Below are positions 8,169 through 15,991 of a stretch of 38,392 bases of DNA, piece after piece. Position numbers and translations under genes: made by a program. The DNA comes from Candidatus Gastranaerophilales bacterium (lineage in GTDB: Bacteria > Cyanobacteriota > Vampirovibrionia > Gastranaerophilales > Gastranaerophilaceae). The stretch spans positions 1 through 38,392 of the forward strand of contig CALUQS010000037.1 of NCBI GenBank assembly GCA_944322975.1, written 5' to 3'. Every line of letters begins with the position of its first letter. Position 1 is the stretch's first letter. The notes under the pieces were generated by a model. The model was not told where the DNA came from, did not search any database, and saw nothing but the letters and a program-made list of their open reading frames with translations.

Positions 8169-10130
8169 ATGTCCATCCTTGCAATCAGACCGTATAGTAT
8201 AAATAATTATTCAGGGCTAAACCAAAAATCTTTAGTTATACGAAACCGGGCTTATACCCCGGGTTCAGGCAATAATAAAGGTATTGTATCTTTTAGCGCG
8301 CAGCCTCTCATATATCAAAAAGAAAATGCTAACAAAAGTGGTAATACCTTAAAAAAAGGGGTTTCTTCAATATTTCAATATGATGAAAATCTTTTAAGCG
8401 GGTCATATTTTGGAGAAATATCTGATGAAACAAAATACGCTAAACCCGGCTGGTATTTATATAAAAAAGAAAAGGAGAATTCTCCGGTCTTTGAAAAAAT
8501 TCACTCAATGAACCCGAGACGATACATTGAGTTGTACAATAATTTTTATAAGACAGAATTAAAAAGTGCATATGACGTTGCGCAAGGTGAACGCAGTTAT
8601 ATAGACAGTGATTTGACAGAAAAAATTAAAAATATTTATCAAACCAACGGAAATTTAGATGAATACTTTGAACAAAGGCTGGATGAATATTTTTTAAACG
8701 AAAATCTGCCAGAAAAAAATACTACATACCAAACTGAGTATAAAGCTTATGTTGAAACGCAAAAAAAAGAATTTTCATCAAAGTTCAGACAAAATCCACT
8801 GTATATGAAACCTGAGGATATTGATGAAATTGTTAATATAACAAATAACTTACTCAATAAGGCGGACAAAAAGACTTATCTCTCTGTTTATAATGAGTTG
8901 GACAACATCTCGCAGTCGCTTTACGACAAAAATTCTGCTTTATTGATCGAATCGTTTAATAAATTAAAACAGTTGATTACACCCTATGTCGAGTCGGAAA
9001 TATTACCAGAAAAAGCTTTTGATATTGAACAAAAAAACACATTAATATCAGAATTAAAAAATTCGGGTTTATATAAAGCTATGAATACATTGGGGCAGAT
9101 GGATTCCTTATATTCAGCAGCAGGTCTGCCGCTTGAGCAAAAAGCGTTTTTTGCACGCCAACTTATGTCAGATGACGTGGCTAATCGTGTTATAACACAG
9201 AATTTTCTTAATTTTTTAGTTAATGATGTGCCGGTGTTATCTAAAAAACAACAGTTAGCCAAAAATGTATTTGATAAAGTTAATATAGCTGATTCTAACT
9301 TTGAAGCATTTAAAGATACTTTTATTGAGGATGTAAGAAATAAAAATACAGATTCCTCTGTCATTAATAAAAACTTATCCGGTCAGAGCACAGGCGCAAG
9401 AATTGTACAGATGCTGCCAGACAGAGATGATTATTTAATTAATATTCTTAATAAATACACGGACGAGGATTTAAATAAACTTCTTGACAAGCTAAAACCG
9501 TTGTGGCTGAGCACAAAATATAAAGAAGCCTGTGAAGATGAAGAGACAAAATATGATATGTCAGACAGAATCGATGATGTTGCGGCAAGGTTGACAAGGA
9601 AAATCGACGGAAAAGATGTCGGACTCTACGAGTTTGTAGATTATTCATTCCAAAAATTATACGGCAGTGAAGCAAAATTAAGCCAGATAAGCGAGGCTAT
9701 GCTTTCAAATATTCTTGCAGGAAGAATGCAGCTGCAAATGCATGATTCTCAAACCGCTATGGAATATAAATACATTATGGAACAGATGGAATCGCTTGTT
9801 GATATGCTTGCAGCACAAAATGAGGATTCGAAAAAGCTTCATCTGGAAATATCAAAAGTACTTGATAAGCTGGAAAAAACATTCCCTGACCAAAGCAGAG
9901 ATATAGTCTATGTTCGTTCAACCTTTGAGAGGTTAAGAGACGGAATTAAAAAGTCAATTTTTCCTGCGGCACTGGCAGTAAACACGGGCAGCCGGCTGCT
10001 TAACGTATTGCATCAAGGTGTTGCCGCAGGTGCTATGACCTGTGATCCGACTATGCTTCTGGTTTTGTCTTTTATGTACGGAACTTCAGTATACAATAAT
10101 ATAAAAAAGGAATTTGATAAGCCATGTTAA
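8169..10130 (+). CDS. Large unknown helical protein
   Basis: This 653-aa protein of unknown function has the leader pattern of its neighbours: about 38 polar residues then VSFSA at 40-44. The bulk (50-590) is charged and predicted to be mostly alpha-helical, with no recognisable enzymatic motif. Residues about 597-640 are hydrophobic (PAALAVNTGSRLLNVLHQG, later MLLVLSFMYG) and may be one or two membrane-associated helices near the C-terminus. The start has no Shine-Dalgarno site and sits 1 nt after the preceding stop, so translation is probably coupled. Its stop overlaps the next start by 7 nt. Tight packing implies a joint role with the pseudo-AAA+ proteins. Confidence 0.75.
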   Translation: MSILAIRPYSINNYSGLNQKSLVIRNRAYTPGSGNNKGIVSFSAQPLIYQKENANKSGNTLKKGVSSIFQYDENLLSGSYFGEISDETKYAKPGWYLYKKEKENSPVFEKIHSMNPRRYIELYNNFYKTELKSAYDVAQGERSYIDSDLTEKIKNIYQTNGNLDEYFEQRLDEYFLNENLPEKNTTYQTEYKAYVETQKKEFSSKFRQNPLYMKPEDIDEIVNITNNLLNKADKKTYLSVYNELDNISQSLYDKNSALLIESFNKLKQLITPYVESEILPEKAFDIEQKNTLISELKNSGLYKAMNTLGQMDSLYSAAGLPLEQKAFFARQLMSDDVANRVITQNFLNFLVNDVPVLSKKQQLAKNVFDKVNIADSNFEAFKDTFIEDVRNKNTDSSVINKNLSGQSTGARIVQMLPDRDDYLINILNKYTDEDLNKLLDKLKPLWLSTKYKEACEDEETKYDMSDRIDDVAARLTRKIDGKDVGLYEFVDYSFQKLYGSEAKLSQISEAMLSNILAGRMQLQMHDSQTAMEYKYIMEQMESLVDMLAAQNEDSKKLHLEISKVLDKLEKTFPDQSRDIVYVRSTFERLRDGIKKSIFPAALAVNTGSRLLNVLHQGVAAGAMTCDPTMLLVLSFMYGTSVYNNIKKEFDKPC

Positions 10131-10420
10131 AAGTATCTTTTAAATCTTATCCAGACAATCTGGATATCTTAATAAAAAACAAAATGCGTGAAAATTACGC
10201 GTCACTAGAAAACGAGGTAGTGAAAAAAGCAACCGCTGATGTAAATGAAAATTTTCGTCCCCGTTTTAACAGGCAGATAGCTAAAATACAAAATGAAATC
10301 GGCAAAAATGACCTTGTAAATATACTTTCAGAAATGAGCAAGGCATATAAAAACGCGGGTTTGGAAAATGACGCAAAAGTATTGGAATCTCACACTAATA
10401 AAATAAATTTGGAGGCATAG
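10124..10420 (+). CDS. Small helical unknown protein
   Basis: This 98-aa protein of unknown function begins MLKVSFKSYPDNLD, so the VSFK signature stands at the extreme N-terminus (residues 4-7) without the longer leader seen in its neighbours. The rest is charged and helical, with no motif I recognise. The start overlaps the end of the 653-aa gene by 7 nt and has AAAGGA 10 nt upstream, both inside the preceding gene. Its place in a tight operon and its good ribosome-binding site argue that it is real. Confidence 0.7.
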   Translation: MLKVSFKSYPDNLDILIKNKMRENYASLENEVVKKATADVNENFRPRFNRQIAKIQNEIGKNDLVNILSEMSKAYKNAGLENDAKVLESHTNKINLEA

Positions 10421-10428
10421 GTAAAATT

Positions 10429-12582
10429 ATGAAAATTTTATTTACTACAAATCTCTCTAATAGTGCACACAGATACAATCAGGGTTTTTCATCAACCCCG
10501 CCTGTTTATCTTCAAAACATTAACGGCATTAAAAATTATACTGATACTTTTATAAATAATTCCTTTGAAAATGATAAAGACAGCAGAGTCGATAATATCA
10601 AACGCAGAGTCAGCTCTAATATAGAAACAATCTGGAAGAATAAAGCTGATAATGCCGGTCGTTACAAGTCCGAGTTAAATAAAGCCGAAATTCTTAATAA
10701 AATTTCGCATGCATTATACGATGCAGGAAAAACCGAAAAAGCTGCTGTTATTCTTGCGGATTCTTTTAATAAAATCCCACGTAAAGTTGTGTCGGATAAT
10801 GAACAAGCGAGAATAGACAAACTTGTATATGAACCTCAAAACCTTATTCTTTTAAAAGATTTTTATCGTACCAGTATGAATAATAAATCCAGACTATATG
10901 TAATGGAGAGCTTAAAAAAACTTAATTCACCATATTATCTGCCAGTTGCCGAAGATATACTTGAGTTTGATAAGGATACAGCTTTATACAGCGATAAAAA
11001 AACATCATTAACAGCACGTGAGTTTTTGCATTCACATTACAATTTTCGGCTTTTAAAAGAACCTCTTTCCAAAAATGAAATATATAAAAACGCAGCAATG
11101 ACTGTACTGGACAAATGGGGTCTGCCTCAAGATATTAACCTTTTAGAAAATGTAAAAAACAATAATGATATACAAATACGTTCTAAAGCTAAAAATATTG
11201 AGTCTCATTTAAGAAAGCTTTCAAATGTATCTGAAACACAAACAAATACAACAAAAAAACAATACAAAAATCCTGATTTAAAACACATGTCGTTTGATGA
11301 GATTGTAAAAAATCTTGTTAATAATCAAAATATCGATGATTCGATTTTAGAGTTAAAAAACAAAAAATATCCTGACGGCGTTTTTAATGCAACAAAATTA
11401 ATAAACAATATGCAGGATATAAAAGACAGCCGTGCAGTATCCGAGGCAATTAAATATATCGGTCAAACAGGGGCTTTTGTCTCTCAGCGTGAATACGTAA
11501 AACTTGATGATACAACAAAGAGCCCGTATGATAATGATAAAGCAGAAGCATATTGCAAAATACTATTGAGAAGTAAATCTTTATCACCATCTTTTGGTGC
11601 ATCAAATATTCCTTCGTTTTCAGCAACAAGAATCTGGGATAAAAAGAAATTTGATCCATTAAATGCTCCTGATAGTGTTTTGGATGATCTGGCTGAAAAA
11701 CTGCACTTTACGCTTGGCTTTGAAAGCTCAGTCAGAGATGCAATAACTGAACGTTATCCTGAAGGCTTTTTAGAGAGCATATTCGCAGCAGAGAATTATA
11801 AAAACAAGGTTAATATTGCCACTAAAAGACTATACAGCAGAATAAAAAAAGTTCTGGACAAAAAGCAAAAGATTCTTGAAGAGTCAATAGAATTAAATAA
11901 GAAAAAAGCATTGGGCATAAGTAATATTTCCAAACAAAAAGTTCGTGTAAATTCCACCTTTATTGAACCTTTAAAACTCGATAATAAAACCCATGATGTT
12001 CCTGTTAGTAACGGTATATTTATATATGGCAAGGCATTTGACAACGATAAAAATAAATTTATTGAATGGTTAAAAAATGAGTCAGAGGCGCAATTTGTAG
12101 AACTTACTTATGACGAAAACAATCCTAAAAGTTCTATAAATCAAATATCAGAACAACTTAATATTGCTCAAAATGTTCACAAACTTACAGGTTCAAGAAC
12201 TATACTCTATCTTAAGGATATAGATAAACTTTTGTCAGATCGAACAAATGAAAACAATATTGATTGTATAAATGAATTTAAGACGTTAGTTGAAGGTGTA
12301 AGTAAAAACTATTATACAACTTTTCTTATTAAAACCAATTTACCTTTAAGTGAGTTTGACGATGCTGCGAAAGCTCCACACCGTTTTGATCTTAAGCTTA
12401 ACCTTTCTGAAGGAATAACTCAAGAAGATGAAAAAAGGCTGGAGGAATTGACCAAAGAACTAGATAGATTGGAACAAAAAACTACGGAAGGTTATGATTT
12501 GTACAAATACGATGATTCTGACTATGATGGCGGCACAAGTGATTATTTATACAGATCACTTTTATATGACACGGATTTTTAG
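10429..12582 (+). CDS. HEAT-like plus degenerate AAA+-like fusion protein
   Basis: This 717-aa protein is last in the operon; its function is unknown. Residues 1-55 are the leader (MKILFTTN..., with YTDTFINNSF at 38-46). Residues 80-380 are helical and HEAT-like in spacing. SPSFGASNIPSFSATRIW at 386-403 starts a region matching the protein at 5909-6976 from its own leader signature to near its end, as if a complete copy had been fused on. The Walker A position reads GIFIYGKAFDNDKN (529-542), Walker B reads TILYLKDIDKLL (591-602), sensor 1 is KTN (635-637), and HRF is at 651-653. The ATPase motifs are therefore lost, as in the smaller paralogue. GGAGG lies 14 nt before the ATG, with a weaker AGG closer. 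The gene converges on the AAA+ gene. Confidence 0.8.
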   Translation: MKILFTTNLSNSAHRYNQGFSSTPPVYLQNINGIKNYTDTFINNSFENDKDSRVDNIKRRVSSNIETIWKNKADNAGRYKSELNKAEILNKISHALYDAGKTEKAAVILADSFNKIPRKVVSDNEQARIDKLVYEPQNLILLKDFYRTSMNNKSRLYVMESLKKLNSPYYLPVAEDILEFDKDTALYSDKKTSLTAREFLHSHYNFRLLKEPLSKNEIYKNAAMTVLDKWGLPQDINLLENVKNNNDIQIRSKAKNIESHLRKLSNVSETQTNTTKKQYKNPDLKHMSFDEIVKNLVNNQNIDDSILELKNKKYPDGVFNATKLINNMQDIKDSRAVSEAIKYIGQTGAFVSQREYVKLDDTTKSPYDNDKAEAYCKILLRSKSLSPSFGASNIPSFSATRIWDKKKFDPLNAPDSVLDDLAEKLHFTLGFESSVRDAITERYPEGFLESIFAAENYKNKVNIATKRLYSRIKKVLDKKQKILEESIELNKKKALGISNISKQKVRVNSTFIEPLKLDNKTHDVPVSNGIFIYGKAFDNDKNKFIEWLKNESEAQFVELTYDENNPKSSINQISEQLNIAQNVHKLTGSRTILYLKDIDKLLSDRTNENNIDCINEFKTLVEGVSKNYYTTFLIKTNLPLSEFDDAAKAPHRFDLKLNLSEGITQEDEKRLEELTKELDRLEQKTTEGYDLYKYDDSDYDGGTSDYLYRSLLYDTDF

Positions 12583-12592
12583 ATTTTAAAAA

Positions 12593-12616
12593 GAAGGAGC
12601 TTATGCAAGCTCCTTC
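12593..12616 (-). terminator. Terminator overlapping the 3' end of the AAA+ gene
   Basis: A perfect 10-bp inverted repeat (12593-12602 with 12607-12616, 4-nt loop) is followed on the minus strand by TTTTT. It contains the last codons and stop codon (12601-12603) of the AAA+ gene, so terminator and coding sequence are shared. It lies 10 bp past the stop of the convergent operon. Confidence 0.85.
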
Positions 12617-13857
12617 CATTCTTTTCCTATATTTTCTTTTTGTGAGTTTTTAAATTCGTAAAAATATTTCATGTTCTTCGGACTTATACCGGGGAAAATA
12701 CATCCGTCTTCTATAAATTCTATAAAGTCAGCTTCTTTGGGCTGGTTAGTTTCCTGAATAACACTATTTACAAAACTTTCGATATCACTATTTGAATAGC
12801 GTGCTCCGTTTTGATTTTGGATTAAAGCCTCCATTATTTTATTTGTGTCGACTGTTATGTTGTGATAGGAAAGTTTCTTTTTCAAAATTTCTTCTAATAA
12901 TTCATTGCTGCTTGGTTCAATTCCTATTTTTACAGGCATAATTTCTTTATCCAATATCCTTTTATCAATTCTTTGCGGCTCATTTGTTGTCAAAAACAGG
13001 GTGCATTTGTAATCTTTCGCACAGTTTTGCGCAAGTTGAATGAATTCTTTTACAGTTTGTTCTTGTTCTGCTTTTTTGACAGGATTTAAATAGTTATCAG
13101 GTGAAGAAATTAATGAATCTACCTCGTTAAGAACAATAATAGTCCGTTTTTTATCAGAGGAATTATTGTAATTTTCAAGAGCTCTTTGCATAAGATCTTT
13201 TATAATTTCCATTTTTTTATTATTTGCATTCACCGCATGGAATTTGTTCCAATCAGGGATAACAGTATAAGTTTGAGCTTCTTCTCCCAAAGCAATAGCA
13301 AATGTAGTTTTTCCGGTTCCTGTAGGGCCGTAAAATAATATCATATCAGGAACGTTAACGTCTTTCATATCCCCGCTTTTTATAAGCTTATCATTTAAAA
13401 TTGTATCCATGCAAAAACTTTCCCGAAGTTTACCTTTTAATTTTTCGCTGCCGACAATTCTGTTAAACCCCTTGTCTGCAGCCATATTTGCTCTGCCTTC
13501 CAGATATTTTACAATTATTGCGTAATTTTGAGATTGATTTGTTCCGCTTGAGCGGCTGAGCATTTCGTTGAGTTTTTTGTATTGTTTGTTAATGCTATCA
13601 AGATGGTCGTTAAAAAGATCAAGCATATATATGCTTGGAGAATCTGTACGCTTTTTTTCTTCTTTAATTTCTGCAAGAATTTTATACAGTTCTTTTCTTT
13701 GCTGCCTTTCTAAGTCTTCAAAAATTTTAGAATCATTGCTCTTTTCAAAGCTGTCACCTTTAAAACTCAACGGAACAGACATATTACTGTTAAAATTTGG
13801 AGGTGTTTGTATTTTATTTGCAGGATTAAACGGGCGGATTAAAGATAAAATTCTCAT
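12601..13857 (-). CDS. AAA+ ATPase with intact P-loop
   Basis: This 418-aa AAA+ ATPase has Walker A GPTGTGKT at 177-184, Walker B IIVLNEVD at 240-247, and sensor 1 TTN at 290-292. RIDKRILDK at 297-305 lies where the arginine finger region is expected. The normal Walker B Asp is Asn here; the catalytic Glu is kept. It resembles single-domain AAA+ proteins generally, and the target is unknown. The leader (1-40) ends in PLSFKGDSFEKS, linking it to the pseudo-AAA+ operon opposite. Residues 45-110 form a charged coiled-coil-like region. I chose the ATG at 13857 because AAGGAGAG lies 4-5 nt upstream and the MRI start matches its neighbours' MKI starts; an ATG seven codons upstream (13878) has no such site. 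Confidence 0.9.
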   Translation of the reverse strand: MRILSLIRPFNPANKIQTPPNFNSNMSVPLSFKGDSFEKSNDSKIFEDLERQQRKELYKILAEIKEEKKRTDSPSIYMLDLFNDHLDSINKQYKKLNEMLSRSSGTNQSQNYAIIVKYLEGRANMAADKGFNRIVGSEKLKGKLRESFCMDTILNDKLIKSGDMKDVNVPDMILFYGPTGTGKTTFAIALGEEAQTYTVIPDWNKFHAVNANNKKMEIIKDLMQRALENYNNSSDKKRTIIVLNEVDSLISSPDNYLNPVKKAEQEQTVKEFIQLAQNCAKDYKCTLFLTTNEPQRIDKRILDKEIMPVKIGIEPSSNELLEEILKKKLSYHNITVDTNKIMEALIQNQNGARYSNSDIESFVNSVIQETNQPKEADFIEFIEDGCIFPGISPKNMKYFYEFKNSQKENIGKEWKELA

Positions 13858-13939
13858 TATACTCTCCTTTTTCAGCATAAAGTCGGTAAATATTATTTGT
13901 TGTTAATAAAAGAAAGAAATAATGCTGAATTGAAATAAA

Positions 13940-13967
13940 AATTTACACTTAAAAATTTATGTAAATT
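13940..13967 (-). terminator. Weak AT-rich hairpin after the O-methyltransferase gene
   Basis: An 8-bp stem AATTTACA/TGTAAATT (13940-13947 and 13960-13967) with a 12-nt loop overlaps the stop codon of the O-methyltransferase gene. It is followed by TTTTTA on the minus strand. The low GC makes it a weak candidate, so read-through into the AAA+ gene is possible. Confidence 0.4.
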
Positions 13968-14523
13968 AAACCAATTTTAAAGCCATTAAAAGTCCTGCGG
14001 GTAAATCTAACACCTGCGACTGGTATCTTGTATCATTTTTTATTGTTTCAAGGAAAACAGCAACTTTTGCAGCGTGAGAAATGACATTATCAGCCAGTAT
14101 TATGGCTCCTTTGGGTAATTTATCTTTGAGAATATCAAAATACTGAATGTACTCGGCTTTGTTTGCATCAATAAACACCATATCCGGTATAAAATCAAGC
14201 TGTTGAAGTATTTCAAGTGCACGGCCCTGTTTAAAAGTGACATAATCTGTCAAATTGCACTTAGAAATATTTTCTTTTGCTATATCCTGTCTTTTTTCAT
14301 AAAATTCTATCGTTGTCAGATGCCCGTTATTTCCGGCTTCTTTAAGAGCATCAGCTATCCATAATGTTGAATACCCGTTAGATGTGCCAATTTCCAGCAC
14401 ATTTTTTACCCGGGAAATTTTTATAAGCATACTTATAAATTCTGCTGTTTGATGAGAAATATTCCAGAATTCGTGCTGTGTTTCTTCCAATTTTTCACTT
14501 AAATGCAGTGTTTCAACATCCAT
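13966..14523 (-). CDS. SAM-dependent O-methyltransferase (class I)
   Basis: This 185-aa Rossmann-fold methyltransferase resembles the caffeoyl-CoA O-methyltransferase group. Motif I is VLEIGTSNGYST (residues 42-53), which binds S-adenosylmethionine. A later strand reads MVFIDANKAEYIQYFD, and ILADNV follows, as usual in this group. The substrate is unknown. B. subtilis TrmR, which methylates 5-hydroxyuridine in tRNA, belongs to the same broad family, but I see nothing decisive. I place the start at the ATG at 14523; a TTG four codons upstream (14535) overlaps the previous stop and abuts AAAGG, leaving no spacer. It is the last gene of the grpE operon, 4 nt after the beta-propeller gene. Confidence 0.85.
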   Translation of the reverse strand: MDVETLHLSEKLEETQHEFWNISHQTAEFISMLIKISRVKNVLEIGTSNGYSTLWIADALKEAGNNGHLTTIEFYEKRQDIAKENISKCNLTDYVTFKQGRALEILQQLDFIPDMVFIDANKAEYIQYFDILKDKLPKGAIILADNVISHAAKVAVFLETIKNDTRYQSQVLDLPAGLLMALKLV

Positions 14524-14527
14524 GAAT

Positions 14528-15973
14528 TTATTCAACCTTTCTGTTTAACAGCTGCAAATCGCTTATTGTTACATTTGTCGGAACTGTTTGAACAACAGTA
14601 TTTTTTGACAAATCTACAACGTGGTAGTTTTTATTTAAAACATTTGTTACAAGTACGAGATTGGATTTTGGGACAGGAACAAGTTTTTTAGAAAAACCGC
14701 CGCCCGGCAATTGTATTTTTTCACATAACGAAAAATCTTCAAGATTAAAAATATCAATCTCGTTAGATGCACATAAAATATACAGCTTATTATTCTTTAA
14801 CATCATATCAACAGGTTTACTGGCAAGTTCCTGACTGTATATCAAATCCTTTAAATCATTGTCTACAACCTGAAGTTCATTTGTAGTTCTTGATAAAAGA
14901 TAAACATTATTGCCTCTTAGTGCCAGTTTTGACACATTAGACGCATTAAATACATATTTGTTAAGGTAACTTTCATCCAAAGCCAGTGTATAAATATCAC
15001 CGTTATTTCTGTCAGAGTATACCAAAGCCGACTCATCATCACTCAGGGCAATATTTTTGGGATAGCCTTTAACCTTGATTTTTTCCAGTAAAGCCATATT
15101 CTTTAAATCAATAACGAAAATTGCCTGCGAATCAAGCACCGCAATATAAGCTCTGGATTTATCTTGTGTCACAACAATTTCTGCGGGCTGATAAGACAAA
15201 TCTATTTTTTTTGCAATAACTTCCTGATCAATATCGGCAACCTCTACATAAGTTTTACCGGCAGCGGCAACAAGCAAATATTTATCATGCCCTACAGGTT
15301 GCACAAATTTAGGCAGGTTTTCCATACGCAAAGTGTATTTAGGAACAAGTGAATCAGACGGAATCACATTAACCATCTTAGAATCCAATGTCGTGACAAG
15401 CAGGGTTTTATCTTTCATCTCAGCAACAGGGATTATCTTAGTTGTTTTTTGGGTGTTAGTTTTGTCTACGATTGTAGTTTCTTTAAGTATGTCATTGATT
15501 CTGGAATCAGCAACATTTATAACAAGATCCCCCATCATAATTTTCATATCTTCAGGGATAATCAACCCCGGAGGCACAAGCATATCCTGCGGAAAAAGAC
15601 CGGTTTTAACAATAAATGGAATATTTTTGGTATCTGTTACGGTAATCTGCCCTTTGGCATTTTTTATGACCTTTAACAGGGCAAAATTAGAATCAAATAC
15701 AACAACCTCAGGCAGCTGTGATAACTTTTTATTGGCCGGATAAGTTGTTACAACTTTACCTGTGGGATTTTTTTTAGGGTTAGATGGCAAAACAGGTAAA
15801 TATACTGTTCCGTCAGGCAATGTCACCAGACCGTCAAAACGAATACTGGCCTTTGGCAGGTCAGCTTTAATAGAATGCACTATATAAGGAGGAAGTTTTG
15901 TTGCATAAGCCCCGATAGCTGAAAAACAGTAAACAAGCGCCATAACAGCTATATTTTTTATATTAAACTTCAT
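14528..15973 (-). CDS. Exported beta-propeller (YVTN-like) protein
   Basis: This 481-aa protein has an N-terminal signal peptide (MKFNIKNIAVMALVYCFSAI with likely cleavage after AYA at about residue 24). The C-terminal half (from about 215) has repeated units of roughly 40 residues of the type YIAVLDSQAIFVIDLKNMAL and VYLLSRTTNELQVVDNDL, typical of YVTN/WD-like beta-propellers. The N-terminal half is beta-rich and less clear. It should act outside the cytoplasmic membrane, probably in binding rather than catalysis. It starts 18 nt after dnaJ in the same operon, which could suggest a link with protein folding or envelope quality control, but that is only context. Confidence 0.8.
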   Translation of the reverse strand: MKFNIKNIAVMALVYCFSAIGAYATKLPPYIVHSIKADLPKASIRFDGLVTLPDGTVYLPVLPSNPKKNPTGKVVTTYPANKKLSQLPEVVVFDSNFALLKVIKNAKGQITVTDTKNIPFIVKTGLFPQDMLVPPGLIIPEDMKIMMGDLVINVADSRINDILKETTIVDKTNTQKTTKIIPVAEMKDKTLLVTTLDSKMVNVIPSDSLVPKYTLRMENLPKFVQPVGHDKYLLVAAAGKTYVEVADIDQEVIAKKIDLSYQPAEIVVTQDKSRAYIAVLDSQAIFVIDLKNMALLEKIKVKGYPKNIALSDDESALVYSDRNNGDIYTLALDESYLNKYVFNASNVSKLALRGNNVYLLSRTTNELQVVDNDLKDLIYSQELASKPVDMMLKNNKLYILCASNEIDIFNLEDFSLCEKIQLPGGGFSKKLVPVPKSNLVLVTNVLNKNYHVVDLSKNTVVQTVPTNVTISDLQLLNRKVE

Positions 15974-15991
15974 CGTTCTATCCTTATATAA

